In this document: positions 1-9,341 of the stretch, one piece after another
How the letters are laid out: the number at the start of each line of letters is the position of its first letter
Position numbering within the stretch: position 1 is the stretch's first letter
Assembly (NCBI GenBank): GCA_029260765.1
Contig: JAJDCP010000005.1
Coordinates: forward strand, 1-64,000
Source: Planctomycetota bacterium
GTDB lineage: Bacteria > Planctomycetota > J058 > JAJDCP01
DNA length: 64,000 nucleotides
Direction: 5' to 3'
Program-made: the position numbers and the translations under genes
Notes under the pieces: model-generated
Database searches by the model: none
The model's input: the letters and a program-made list of their open reading frames with translations, nothing else
Told to the model about the DNA's origin: nothing

Positions 1-172
1 GATCCCCCATCCCACAAGACTCTTGGCGATCGCCTTCGGCCTGGGTTGCGGTCCCCGTTTGCAGCTCCTGCACAGCAGTACACGGCTTGCCTGGAACAAA
101 AGCGGGCGGCTCGTGGCACCAAGCCCAGCGTTGACACCCACCCCCTTCTTTGCGGCCCAGCGCCGCAAGCGG

Positions 173-1792
173 CTACGTTGCCTCCGGATCCCGCTCTTGT
201 CTACGGATCGCGTGGCGTCCGCTGCGCTTGGCCAGGTAGGTCGCGTGGTCGGCCCGTTGCAGCACCTGCTCGGGCACCGACTCGGACGGATCGACCCGGG
301 TGATGCCGAAACTCGCCGAGATCGTGATCGCGTGGCCGTCGTAGTCGAAAGGCGCCTTGTCCAGGGCATCGAGGATGCGCTTCGCCAAGGTCTCGGCTCC
401 CGCCACGGTGGTGTCGGGCGTCAAGATCCCGAACTCCTCGCCTCCCAGCCGGCCGACCGTGTCCGACTTGCGCAGCAGGCCGCGCACGACCTCAGCGAAG
501 TGTTGCAGCGCGGCGTCCCCAGCGGCATGCCCGTAGGTGTCATTGATGGTCTTGAAGTAGTCGAGGTCGCAGGCGATCAAGCAGGTCTCGCTCTGTGCGG
601 GTTGCACCAGCTCGCCCTGGAGCGCAGCCAGAAACGCCCGCCGGTTGGGCAGGTCGGTCAGCGTGTCCCGCATCGCCAGCTGTGTCAACTCAAGCTCGAG
701 CGCCTGACGCCGGCAGATCTCGCGGCGCAGCTGGCGGTTGAGGCGGAAGAACATCAACGCGACGCTCGAGACCAGCACGATGATGGCCGTGAACACCCCG
801 GTCAGCAGCCAGGGAAATACCGAGGCCGGCGTTTCGGGCTGGTACAGGAAACGTTGCAGGTCCAACGCGCCTTCCACCAATCCAAGCGAGCGGTAGGTTG
901 CGTGCACATGCTGCCAGCGGCCGGGATTCATGAAGCCCAGCGGCACGAGCTCAACGGCGGTCAAGGCTCGCATCGTCCGCGCTTCGTAGGCCAGGTGCTC
1001 GGGGCTGTGGCGCCGCGTGTAGTCGGACAGGATCAGCTCGATGATCGCTTCGGGCTGCGCGAAGGCGTACTCCCAGCCTCGCAGGCTGGCCTCGCGGAAG
1101 GCCTTGACCAGCTCCGGGTTCTGGTCGAGGAAGTCCTCACTGGTGAAGAGGGCATCGCCATAGAAGTCGATGCCGTTCTGGCGTGGCGAAAAGACCCGGA
1201 AGGGTCGGCCCGACTGCTCGAGCAGGAACACCTCATCGGTGGTGTAGGCCGAGAGTGCCACCACATCTCCACGCAGCAATCCATCGACATCGAAGGGGTG
1301 GGCGGTGACGTCGAAATCTCGGTTCGGGTGGAGCCCTTCGGCCTGCAGCAGTGCCAGCAGGTCCCCTGCCTGGGATTCCAGGGCGACGGTCTTGCCCGCC
1401 AGATCGTGCAGATGGTCCACGCCCGCCGATTCCAAGCAGAGCAACGCCAGCGGAGAGTGCTGCAGGATCACCGCGAGGGCGACGACCGGCGCTCCGCGAT
1501 GCCGGTACAAGACCAGATCCGAGCCCGCAACCCCGAAGTCGGCTTCGCGGCGTACGACTGTTTCGATGGCGCTCTCGTGGCCGTCGGGTTCGAGCAGTAC
1601 GACCTCGATGCCGAGGTCGCGGTAGTAGCCTTGTTGGATCGCGGCGTAGTAGCCAGCGAACTGGAACTGGTGCTTCCACTTCAGTTGCAGGCGGACGGTG
1701 CGCGAGGGGCTCTGTTGGGCCAGGGCCGCGGAGGCCGAGAACGCCGTCCAGAGGACCAGACAGAAGAGGCGTCGCAACGATGGACGGAGCAT
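173..1792 (-). CDS. NMT1/THI5-type periplasmic sensor with GGDEF diguanylate cyclase
   Basis: The protein probably senses a small ligand outside the membrane and makes cyclic di-GMP in the cytoplasm. Residues 1-25 form a signal peptide ending near ALAQ. Residues about 32-300 look like an NMT1/THI5 substrate-binding domain (LQLKWKHQFQFAGYYAA is the classic opening). A single membrane helix lies at about 327-349 and a GGDEF domain at about 375-530. The active site reads GGEEF (450-454), so catalysis is expected, and an RxxD inhibitory site (RKSD, 441-444) sits five residues upstream, which predicts product inhibition by c-di-GMP. It is a stand-alone gene, and NMT1-GGDEF fusions are known in environmental bacteria. 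The start is the ATG before the Arg-rich signal sequence. The ligand cannot be named from sequence. Confidence 0.88.
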   Translation of the reverse strand: MLRPSLRRLFCLVLWTAFSASAALAQQSPSRTVRLQLKWKHQFQFAGYYAAIQQGYYRDLGIEVVLLEPDGHESAIETVVRREADFGVAGSDLVLYRHRGAPVVALAVILQHSPLALLCLESAGVDHLHDLAGKTVALESQAGDLLALLQAEGLHPNRDFDVTAHPFDVDGLLRGDVVALSAYTTDEVFLLEQSGRPFRVFSPRQNGIDFYGDALFTSEDFLDQNPELVKAFREASLRGWEYAFAQPEAIIELILSDYTRRHSPEHLAYEARTMRALTAVELVPLGFMNPGRWQHVHATYRSLGLVEGALDLQRFLYQPETPASVFPWLLTGVFTAIIVLVSSVALMFFRLNRQLRREICRRQALELELTQLAMRDTLTDLPNRRAFLAALQGELVQPAQSETCLIACDLDYFKTINDTYGHAAGDAALQHFAEVVRGLLRKSDTVGRLGGEEFGILTPDTTVAGAETLAKRILDALDKAPFDYDGHAITISASFGITRVDPSESVPEQVLQRADHATYLAKRSGRHAIRRQERDPEAT

Positions 1793-1904
1793 AAGGGTCT
1801 CGGCTCGCGGGCGCTCAGTACTACCCTAGGTCTTTCCACAAGTGCTTGCAAACGCATGATTTCGTGCGACAACGGGGCCGCCCTGAAGGCAGATTGAGCT
1901 GGTG

Positions 1905-3584
1905 TCAGAGCTGGCTTCCTGCGGAGGCGTCCGCGATGTCGACCTGCTCCCGGTAGTCGTCGGGTCGGTGCTGTTTCAAGTAGGCCCGCAGGCGGTCGAC
2001 GATATAGGACGCCTGTTCGTACGACTCGACCGATACCAGGTTGAGGAAGCGTCGGCGCTCGGTGCGCACGCCCACTTGATAGCCGAGCAGGCGTGTGCGC
2101 TCATGGCTATTCCGCCTCCCGAAGAGCGCGGCTCCGGGTTCTTCGCTGCTGCGGACGATGCCGTAGGTGAACAGGTAGGCGCGGATCGACGCGAGGGGCA
2201 AACGTCGGAACGGGCGCACCGGCAGCGGGCCGTGATCGACGTCCAACCGGTTCCCACGGATGCGCAGCGAGGTCCGGTTGAGGGCATTCGCGAGCGCCAG
2301 GTAGAGGCAGACCACGCTCAAAACCAGTGGAGCATGGCGCCAGCGTCCGATCACATCGTTGAAAACGTCCGAGCGGAACAGCGCCCAAACGGGAACCAGC
2401 AGAACCAGGCCCAGAGCCAGCCTGAACAAGAATGCCGACCAACGGAACGCCCGCACCTGAAGAGTCAGCTCGCGAGAGTTGGCCTTGCTGCTTATTCCGT
2501 GCGGTGCCTGCATGGGCAGGTGGCTGGCGCTGTCGCGGTCCAGCTGGTCTTTGGAGCTTCGGGCGGTTTGGTAGCTCTCGATGCTGCGCCGCACACCCAG
2601 CCGTCGCTCCAGCCGTTCCGCGATGCTCTCGAGCGCGAACAGCACCGCCTTGGCGTTGCGGGGGCGCTGGCCGCGATCTTCTTCGACCAGCGAGAAGATC
2701 AGCTTCTCCCAGGCCGGATCGAGGCCTGGGCGCACGCGGGAGACCGGTTTGATGGTACGGGGGGGCAAGCCCGTCAGCATCGTGTACAGCAGCTTGCCGA
2801 GGCTGTAGAGGTCCGCGCGTTCGTCGACCTCTGCGCCATCGGTCAGGAAGCGCGCATCCTCGATCTCGGGCGCGATGTAGGTCGGAGTGCCGACCAGGCG
2901 CGTGCGTGTGCGCAGGTCGCGGCTAAGCTCGAGATCCTGCCGGACCTTGCCCGCCCCGAAGTCGCCCAGCTTGCAGCCGCCCCCGCCGGCGAACAGGACG
3001 TTGCCCGGTTTGAGGTCGCGGTGCAGCACGCCCTGCTCGTGGGCGTACTCCAGCGCGCCGGTGATGCTGCGCGCGACGCGCATCACCTCTTCAGGCGGCA
3101 GTCCCTGCTTGTGTTCGCGCAGCCGGTCGGCCAGGCTGCCGGCTTCGAGGTATTCCAGCACCAGGTGCGGGCGTGCGTCGGAGAGCGCCGCGGAGTGCAG
3201 CTCTACGATGGCCGGATGGCTCAGCCTTCCCAGCGCCTGCGCCTCGCGCACGAGTCGATCTACGTTGCCAGACAGGGGCACCTTGATCGCCGCGAGCGCA
3301 CCGTCTTGCTGGCGCTTGCCCAGATAGACCACCGCCTGACCGCCGCGTCCCAGCACCCGTTCGAGGCACCAGGCACCGACGAAGCTGTGGAGGGGAACGG
3401 GCAGCGTTCCTCCAGAATCAGTGGACGGGGGAACTCGGGGGGACGATGCCACGGGCGTCTGTACCTCGCTTGGGGGATCCCCTGGTTTTCCGCAAATCGT
3501 GTTCCCGATGCAAGCCGCCGCGCCGAAGCGGCTTCCGCTCAACGCGCACTCGGTTCCCACCAACTCGGAGGCGTTCAGCACCAA
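1905..3584 (-). CDS. Membrane-anchored Ser/Thr protein kinase
   Basis: This is a Hanks-type kinase with a complete catalytic domain at about residues 70-340. It has a glycine loop (GRGGQAVV), the ATP lysine in AAIK (about 101), HRDLKPGN (about 188-195) and DFG (about 208-210). An APE-like segment (TPTYIAPEIED) follows, so it should be active. After the kinase come two hydrophobic stretches (about residues 385-450) and a basic C-terminal tail of about 100 residues that resembles PH/EbsA-like tails, with no firm family. The start is uncertain: the frame is open to a TTG at 3584 with no strong Shine-Dalgarno site, and the first 60 residues are Pro/Ser-rich, so a later GTG is possible. It is one of two kinase genes in the window. 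Confidence 0.85.
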   Translation of the reverse strand: MVLNASELVGTECALSGSRFGAAACIGNTICGKPGDPPSEVQTPVASSPRVPPSTDSGGTLPVPLHSFVGAWCLERVLGRGGQAVVYLGKRQQDGALAAIKVPLSGNVDRLVREAQALGRLSHPAIVELHSAALSDARPHLVLEYLEAGSLADRLREHKQGLPPEEVMRVARSITGALEYAHEQGVLHRDLKPGNVLFAGGGGCKLGDFGAGKVRQDLELSRDLRTRTRLVGTPTYIAPEIEDARFLTDGAEVDERADLYSLGKLLYTMLTGLPPRTIKPVSRVRPGLDPAWEKLIFSLVEEDRGQRPRNAKAVLFALESIAERLERRLGVRRSIESYQTARSSKDQLDRDSASHLPMQAPHGISSKANSRELTLQVRAFRWSAFLFRLALGLVLLVPVWALFRSDVFNDVIGRWRHAPLVLSVVCLYLALANALNRTSLRIRGNRLDVDHGPLPVRPFRRLPLASIRAYLFTYGIVRSSEEPGAALFGRRNSHERTRLLGYQVGVRTERRRFLNLVSVESYEQASYIVDRLRAYLKQHRPDDYREQVDIADASAGSQL

Positions 3585-3673
3585 CGGGTCAGCACGCTCG
3601 TACCGGATTCCTCCGCCAACAACCCGGCACGCGTTTTGATACTGTGGCCTGGGGAAGCAGGAGGACGCTCATC

Positions 3674-3892
3674 ATGTATGTCAGCAAGCGGGTCACCGGC
3701 AGCGAATTCGGCTGCGCACTGCTGTTGTTGGGCTTGCCGGCGCTGGGGCTGGGCCTGATCGGGCTGGTGCTGACCCTGACGATGGACCTCGCGCCCGAGC
3801 AGCTCGTGCAGCTCAGGCGCCTGGCTTTTGCAGCGACCGGGGTCGGGGTCTTTTTTATCGCGCTGTGGGCCTGGTTGACCCACAAACACTGA
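3674..3892 (+). CDS. Small two-helix membrane protein
   Basis: This 72-residue protein of unknown function has two hydrophobic helices (about residues 14-37 and 47-67) joined by a short loop (DLAPEQLVQLRR), ending in a basic tail. I chose the ATG at 3674 because GGAAGCAGGAGG lies just upstream. It converges with the next minus-strand gene with only nine bases between the stops. Many bacteria carry anonymous proteins of this shape, and no specific family is recognised. Confidence 0.6.
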   Translation: MYVSKRVTGSEFGCALLLLGLPALGLGLIGLVLTLTMDLAPEQLVQLRRLAFAATGVGVFFIALWAWLTHKH

Positions 3893-3901
3893 AAGGCAGG
3901 A

Positions 3902-4753
3902 TCAGTCTTCCTCGTCGTAGGCCAACAGGTACTTCGTCAGGCCTTCCTCGATCTTCTCGAGCTTCTTGCGCTTCTTGCCCAGCAGCTTCTCGAGCGCCTC
4001 CTCGCTGTCCTGGGTCTTTTTCAGCTCTTTGACGTAATCGAGCACCAACTTGCCGTTGGGCTTGAGCTGCATCAGAAAATCGATGAACGCAAACGACTGG
4101 TTGTAGTGCAGGCTCTCGTTCTCGCGCTCGTGGAATTCCTCATAGCTGGCGTCGATCAGTTGCGCGAGGGGCAGGTGTTGCCGGGTAAAGACGGCGTCCT
4201 TGACCATACGTAGCTTACGGCGCTCGATGTTGCTCGGATCGAGCCGCCCGCTCTCTTCGTCGCGCTGCATGCCCTCGTAGTACATCGCCATGCCTTCGTT
4301 GAACCAGGTCGGCACGCGCGTGCCTTCCATGTAGGCCGCCAGATACTGATGGAAGGCCTCATGGTAGACCGTCGGAACCAGCTGGTAGAAGGCCATCTGC
4401 TGGATGAGCAGGTACTTCTCGCCGGGCCGTTCGATGTACATGCCCGGGTGGCTGCGGTCGCCGCCCATTTGCTGATAGGTGTTCGGACTCTCCATGAACT
4501 TGACGACCAGCCGCTCATCGGGCTCGAACTTGAAGATCGCGACGTACTGCTCGAGGATCTGCTCGAGCTGGACGCCGATGTCCGTGACCGTCTGAGCGCT
4601 GATCACAGCTTCGTAGTTGATGTCGAAGTGTTCGGTACTGGAAGTTGCCCACTCGATATCGATGTGCTTGGTGCCCCCACCAAGCTCTTCCTGCGCGGCG
4701 AGCGGGAATGCCAGCAGCAGCGCCAGGAAACAGACTGTCCAACGTAGTGCCAT
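3902..4753 (-). CDS. Exported gluzincin-type metallopeptidase, DUF1570-like
   Basis: This is a predicted secreted zinc peptidase or a relative. A signal peptide (residues 1-20, ending AAQ) is followed by a domain with the HExxH motif HEAFH (131-135). A downstream WFNEGMA (150-156) supplies the third ligand, the usual gluzincin arrangement of DUF1570/peptidase-MA-like proteins. The C-terminus is Lys/Glu-rich and probably helical (about 235-280). It lies 45 bases downstream of the HEAT-repeat gene on the same strand, so the two probably share a transcript. The substrate is unknown. Proteins of this type are frequent in Planctomycetota. Confidence 0.75.
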   Translation of the reverse strand: MALRWTVCFLALLLAFPLAAQEELGGGTKHIDIEWATSSTEHFDINYEAVISAQTVTDIGVQLEQILEQYVAIFKFEPDERLVVKFMESPNTYQQMGGDRSHPGMYIERPGEKYLLIQQMAFYQLVPTVYHEAFHQYLAAYMEGTRVPTWFNEGMAMYYEGMQRDEESGRLDPSNIERRKLRMVKDAVFTRQHLPLAQLIDASYEEFHERENESLHYNQSFAFIDFLMQLKPNGKLVLDYVKELKKTQDSEEALEKLLGKKRKKLEKIEEGLTKYLLAYDEED

Positions 4754-4798
4754 CGGGATGCCATCCTTCTGTCTGGGTGGGGTCGAGGACCCCGATGT

Positions 4799-6487
4799 TT
4801 AGCGAGCTTTGCGCAAGAAATGTACGACCTGGCTGTTGAAGTTCCAGGTGTCGAACATGAACGGGAACTGGCCCCCTTCGGGCATCTTCACCAGCCGCGG
4901 CTTGTTGAAGATGCCGGCGACAGAGTTCATATCGCTCGCCGTCACCCACGGATCCGCCAGCCCCATGAAGATCAACGTCTGGTTCCGAGGAGTGCCCTGG
5001 AAGAACTGCGCGGCCCGCCACTCGCTGTCTGCCAGCGTCTGCTGGCTATCGCCGGACTCGTACAGGAAATTGAATTGCCCAACAGCCGGATCGCAGGCAT
5101 CGGCGAAGGTCAGGTTCTGCAGCGCGCGCGACAACCCGCCCGCCTCGTCGCTATCGGAAGGTTCATAGATCGGGCGGCCGGTCTCTCCATCGATCAGGAT
5201 GTTCTCGCCACCCTTCTCGATCTCGCGGCTCTTGCGCTTCTTGCCCAGCTTGATGATGCTCTCGATCACCGGGCCGTAGCGCTCGCCGGAAGAGCGCGGG
5301 TTGATCAAGATCAGATGGCTGGCAGCCTCCGGATGGGCGGCCACCAGTTTCATCGCCAGCACCGACGACTCGGGCCCGTGGCCGAGCACCGCGAAGCGCT
5401 CGAGATTCGCCGACGCCATGATCTCGATCAGGGCATCGGCCAGCATATCGGTGGGGTAGATGACCAGATTCGAGACCGGGTCGCGTTCCAGGCCCTTGAA
5501 GTCGCCGACCTTGGGCATGTGTACGTAGTAGACCAGATGCTCTTCTTCGATGCCGTGGAAGTAGGGGCGGAAGTAGTCGGGCTCCCACTGGCGCCAGGGC
5601 AGCACGAGCACCGGAAAGCCGTCCTTGTTGCCGAACACCGAGGTGTGCAGGGGAACCTCGATGTCGCCCCGCTCGAGCGTCTGCTCCTGGAGGCTGTCGT
5701 CTTCTTCAGCTTCGGCGATGCGGCGCTCGATGGTGAAACCGCCCTCCTCGTTCTCCCACCAGTTGAGCCAGGCCTCGACATCCTCGTGGAAGTTCTGGCC
5801 GGTCAGCTGCTCCAGCGCAAAGCGGTTCATCACCCACTCGCGGTAGTACTTCTCCTTGTCCTTCTCGAGCGCCTTGAGGTTGCCGAACAGCAACGGCAGG
5901 CTGTCTTTGTGCGGGTAGGCCATGAAGCCGGTGATCGCGGCGATCCGCACGCGGCTGGTCTTGTCGTCGAAGGCCAGCTTGATGCGCTCGAACAGACGGC
6001 CGTCCGGGTCGATTTTGCGGATGGTCGGCAGGATCATGGCGAAGTATTCGACGCCCCGCGTCTTGCGCAGGCGCTGCTTCGCGTCTTCGATGCGGTCGTC
6101 GTCGCTGCCGCCTTCGTCCTTGACGAACTGCTTGCGGAACTTCCAGATCACGCTGAAGATGATCGCCTCTTTGGCAGCTTCCTTCTTCTTGCCCGTCAGG
6201 ACCTTCTCGATCTCCTTGAGAGCCTCTTCGCTATCGGCCTGCAACAGAGCCTCGTAGGCTCCCTCCCGCACGTACCAGTCGACGCGATCGGGGTCCTGGT
6301 TCTCGAGCACTTTCCACAGCACCTTGAGCCCCTTGGCGGTCGACGTGTCGATGCCGCGCAAGCCGTTGTGGCGGGTCTGGCTGTAGTCCGATTGCAATGC
6401 CTGGGAGAGGATCTCTTGCCAGCTCTGCGCGGAAGCAGAACCCAGCAGGCAGAGCAGCAAGCAGGGGAGGGTGAGGCGGGAGGTCAT
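4799..6487 (-). CDS. Exported HEAT-repeat protein with degenerate alpha/beta-hydrolase domain
   Basis: A signal peptide (1-20) precedes helical HEAT-like repeats (about 25-240), then an alpha/beta-hydrolase-like fold (about 275-562). The hydrolase part keeps recognisable strands (FPVLVLPW; HLILINPR; LIFMGLADPWV). The nucleophile elbow, however, reads GHGPES at 369-374 where GHSxG is expected, so the catalytic serine looks replaced or displaced and the domain may be non-catalytic or use an unusual nucleophile. The ATG at 6487 has AAGGAC upstream. It is the probable first gene of a two-gene transcript with the DUF1570-like peptidase. HEAT plus inactive hydrolase suggests binding or scaffolding in the periplasm, which is inference. 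Confidence 0.7.
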   Translation of the reverse strand: MTSRLTLPCLLLCLLGSASAQSWQEILSQALQSDYSQTRHNGLRGIDTSTAKGLKVLWKVLENQDPDRVDWYVREGAYEALLQADSEEALKEIEKVLTGKKKEAAKEAIIFSVIWKFRKQFVKDEGGSDDDRIEDAKQRLRKTRGVEYFAMILPTIRKIDPDGRLFERIKLAFDDKTSRVRIAAITGFMAYPHKDSLPLLFGNLKALEKDKEKYYREWVMNRFALEQLTGQNFHEDVEAWLNWWENEEGGFTIERRIAEAEEDDSLQEQTLERGDIEVPLHTSVFGNKDGFPVLVLPWRQWEPDYFRPYFHGIEEEHLVYYVHMPKVGDFKGLERDPVSNLVIYPTDMLADALIEIMASANLERFAVLGHGPESSVLAMKLVAAHPEAASHLILINPRSSGERYGPVIESIIKLGKKRKSREIEKGGENILIDGETGRPIYEPSDSDEAGGLSRALQNLTFADACDPAVGQFNFLYESGDSQQTLADSEWRAAQFFQGTPRNQTLIFMGLADPWVTASDMNSVAGIFNKPRLVKMPEGGQFPFMFDTWNFNSQVVHFLRKAR

Positions 6488-6603
6488 AAGGGTGTCCTTT
6501 GCGGCGGCAGGTTTCGAGGATCGACCTTACGGGAATCGATATCCGGCTTCAAGCCTTGGCCTCAGGCATCCCAGGGCCCACGCAGGTGCGTGGCTCGCCG
6601 AGC

Positions 6604-9189
6604 TCAGGAGTCTTCCCGCAGTACCGCCCCGTCAGGGATCTCGCGCGCCTCCGCGGAGTCATTGCGGAGTGTGACCGAACCCTCGATGCGAACCCCGGCG
6701 CCGAATCGGAAGGGCCCTTCGATGCGCAGCGACGCACAGTCGATCAGAGAGGGCGGGCCTTTCGGGAAGCAGCCCTCGAAGTCCTGAATCAACTTGTAGT
6801 GCTTGTCGAGCTCGATCACCATCGCCTCCTGCTTGACCGAGACGACGTGCGACTCCGCCGTCAGAGCCGTCGCGTCGGAGCGTACCCGCAGCAGGTCGGA
6901 GGTGGTCTTGACCGGTGCGAAGCGGCGGCGTGAAACCCGCAAGGCCTCGGCACCAGAGAAGAGCTCGATGGCCGCCCCCATGGCACTCTCGAGCTGATAG
7001 ACCTCGGTGGATGTGGGGTCGCGGGGATCGACCGTCTTCTGGTTCCTGATCAACGGCAGGGGCATCAAGCCGTCGTTGGCGCGCAGGCATGCGCGCACCG
7101 CCTCGAGGTCGACCCACAGGCTGTTGGTGTTGAAGAAGCGGTGCCGCTCGACGTTCTGGAAGGCCTCTTTGTCCTCAGGCGGGCATTGCGCGGACTCGCG
7201 CAGAATCAGCTGGCCATCGCGGCGGGCGAGATGGCCCCCTTTGCGGTCCTCTTCGGTGCGGTCTGCTACCTCCATCAGGAACGGAAGCTGGCGCGAGACG
7301 AAATAGCCGAGAATCCTCGTGTCCAGCGCCGCGCCCAGGTTGTCGGAGTTCGAGACGAAGGCATAACGCATGCCCGCCTGCTCCAATGCATCCAGCAGCC
7401 CTGAGCTGACCAGGGCGTGGTACAGGTCACCGTGGCCGGGAGGACACCACTGCAGCTGGGGATCCGCCGGCCATTCGACCGGCAGCAGGGTCTTGCGCAC
7501 GATCTTGGGCACCCGGTGCTGCAGAAAATCCAGCGGCAGGCCGCGCTTCAGGTCCGGGTAGGCAGCCAGGGCCTCCAGAGTCGGCCCGCGGGTCGCGAAG
7601 CTGTCCATCAGCACCAGCGGACAGCCGTGATGCAGCGCCTGGCGCGCGATCAAGTCGAGGAAGGTGCAGCCTTCTTTGACGGCCAGCAGAGACTTGGGAA
7701 GCCGCAGCCCCATGCTCGTTCCCAGACCCCCATTAAGCTTGATCAGCACGGTCTTCGGCAGCGCTGCGGAGCCGACATCTTCGAGCTCGGGGCCGAGATC
7801 GTCGGCGTGCGGCAGATCCGGTACGGGTTCGATGGCAGACTCAGAGATCAGGCCCGAGGCCCCCGAGAGCAGCTGCTCGTAGTGCCGGCGGAAGCCCTTG
7901 ATGGCCAGCTCGGGGCAGCCACCGTCCTGCATGGCCTTCCGCATCGGCGCAAAGGCGTCGAGACCGGCCCCCTGTTTGAGCTCTTGCGCGCTGACCTCGT
8001 CCCACGCGCCGAAGCTGGCGGGCTCGCGTTCCGTGAGCCGGCTGGGAATATGGTCGAGCAACCGCTGCCAGTGTTCCTCGTCGAGCTTCTCGAGGAAGCT
8101 GGCGAAGTGGTCGGCCCGCTCGTCAGCGGGCAGGTATTGGCGGTACATGCGGGCGACGCTCTGCAGCATGGACAGGTAGGGCTGGATGTCGGCGGTCGTG
8201 GATGCGGCCTCAGAATCGATCCAGCAGACGGGCACCTTGACGCAGGCAGGATGCTGCTGAAGCTCGGCCTTCAACAGCAGCTCGATGTCGAACGCGAAGC
8301 GCTTCTCCACCACCCCGGGCACGATCGCGCGCACCATGTCGGCGCGGAAGGCCTTGAAGCCGCATTGCGTGTCGACGACATGACCGAGCAGGGGCAGCAG
8401 TCTCTTCCACAGATAGATGAACAGCTTGCCGCGGTCGTTGCGTTTGCCCTGCTTGATCACCACAGAGGTCGGCTCGCGACGCGAGCCGATCGCGACCGGC
8501 AAGCCCTGGTTGACGATGCCGTCGACCAGCAGGCCCACCTGGCCCAGGTGGGTGGACACGTCGGCGTCGGTGAAGATCACCAGGTGCAAACGCTCTTCGT
8601 TGCGCGCCGCCGCGTCCGCCATGCCGAACAGGATCGACCCGCCTTTCTGGCTGTCTCGCGTGGAGCCCAGGCCTTCGGCGCCCGGGTGCTGGTTCTTGAT
8701 GGCTGCTTCGAGGAACAAGACCCGGCAGTTGTCGGGGGCCTCAGTCTGCGCGATCTGTTCGGCGAGCTTGCCGCTGTGTTCTGGACAGCCGTCATCGACA
8801 GGGATCAACTCGAAACCGCTGGCCGGATGGGCGTCGAACAGCCAACGCAACTGCGCGAGCTTACGGCGCAGGAAATCTTCGCCCTGGGGATGTTCGGAGC
8901 GGGGCAGGATGCGGGTGTGCTCTTTGTACATCGCGAAAGTGATGCTGACAAAAACAGGGGCCCGCAGGTTCCGGATGATCGCCTTCGAGCGCGCGAGCTT
9001 GGCCGCGAGTTGGAGTGGCAGGGGAGCCGCCGCGGCCTTCAAGGTTTCTTCGAGTGCGAGCAGGTCCGGGAAGCGGGCGTCTTGTCCCAGCGCGTCGGCC
9101 AGAGCGATGACCTGTGCCTGATCTTCGTCGGAGGTGGGGTCGTAGCTTTGCGGGGCCCCGTTCACGAGGTCTTGCATGTCTTGGTTCAT
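6604..9189 (-). CDS. Glycosyltransferase 2 fused to UDP-sugar pyrophosphorylase (UGPase family)
   Basis: This 861-residue bifunctional-looking protein has a GT-A domain at about 75-350, with the DxD metal motif in FTDAD (208-210). The architecture (GSRREP, QCGFKAF) resembles dolichyl-phosphate-glucosyltransferase-type family 2 enzymes. After a linker, residues about 475-861 match the eukaryote-like UTP-glucose-1-phosphate uridylyltransferase/UDPGP family, with LNGGLGTSMG at 485-494. The simplest reading is that one half makes a UDP-sugar and the other transfers it or a related sugar, perhaps to a lipid carrier. I chose the ATG at 9189 because AGGGGAAG sits just upstream. The frame continues upstream only through simple-sequence repeats, which would give an implausible Arg/Leu/Ser repeat N-terminus. 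The fusion is uncommon, and which sugar is used is not visible. Confidence 0.85.
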   Translation of the reverse strand: MNQDMQDLVNGAPQSYDPTSDEDQAQVIALADALGQDARFPDLLALEETLKAAAAPLPLQLAAKLARSKAIIRNLRAPVFVSITFAMYKEHTRILPRSEHPQGEDFLRRKLAQLRWLFDAHPASGFELIPVDDGCPEHSGKLAEQIAQTEAPDNCRVLFLEAAIKNQHPGAEGLGSTRDSQKGGSILFGMADAAARNEERLHLVIFTDADVSTHLGQVGLLVDGIVNQGLPVAIGSRREPTSVVIKQGKRNDRGKLFIYLWKRLLPLLGHVVDTQCGFKAFRADMVRAIVPGVVEKRFAFDIELLLKAELQQHPACVKVPVCWIDSEAASTTADIQPYLSMLQSVARMYRQYLPADERADHFASFLEKLDEEHWQRLLDHIPSRLTEREPASFGAWDEVSAQELKQGAGLDAFAPMRKAMQDGGCPELAIKGFRRHYEQLLSGASGLISESAIEPVPDLPHADDLGPELEDVGSAALPKTVLIKLNGGLGTSMGLRLPKSLLAVKEGCTFLDLIARQALHHGCPLVLMDSFATRGPTLEALAAYPDLKRGLPLDFLQHRVPKIVRKTLLPVEWPADPQLQWCPPGHGDLYHALVSSGLLDALEQAGMRYAFVSNSDNLGAALDTRILGYFVSRQLPFLMEVADRTEEDRKGGHLARRDGQLILRESAQCPPEDKEAFQNVERHRFFNTNSLWVDLEAVRACLRANDGLMPLPLIRNQKTVDPRDPTSTEVYQLESAMGAAIELFSGAEALRVSRRRFAPVKTTSDLLRVRSDATALTAESHVVSVKQEAMVIELDKHYKLIQDFEGCFPKGPPSLIDCASLRIEGPFRFGAGVRIEGSVTLRNDSAEAREIPDGAVLREDS

Positions 9190-9271
9190 GGTCTTCCCCT
9201 TTTGGTAGGGCGCTATTGTAGGAAGATGCGCGGGCGCTTGCGAGTTGGGAACGGGGAGGGGGATGGGGGAA

Positions 9272-9304
9272 CGGACCCGGACCCGGACCCGGACCCGGAC
9301 CCGG
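9272..9304. repeat. GGACCC hexanucleotide repeat tract
   Basis: About five tandem copies of the hexamer CGGACC sit in the gap between the glycosyltransferase/pyrophosphorylase gene and the sigma-factor gene. Related tracts occur at 37405-37464 and 37656-37677, also outside genes. Confidence 0.85.
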
Positions 9305-9341
9305 TTCCGGATCCGGTTGCGAGGTCCGGTTCCGAGTCCGA

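Noticed and set aside
1..172. Possible gene end at the left edge
   Set aside because: No frame shows protein-like sequence or a recognisable C-terminus, so nothing can be supported.
23..1897. A 624-codon plus-strand frame opposite the GGDEF gene
   Set aside because: Its sequence has no domain and mirrors the codon pattern of a clear NMT1-GGDEF protein on the other strand, so it is a shadow of GC-rich coding DNA.
4820..6787. A 655-codon plus-strand frame opposite the HEAT-repeat gene
   Set aside because: It has no recognisable features, while the minus strand has a signal peptide, ribosome site and HEAT-repeat and hydrolase folds.
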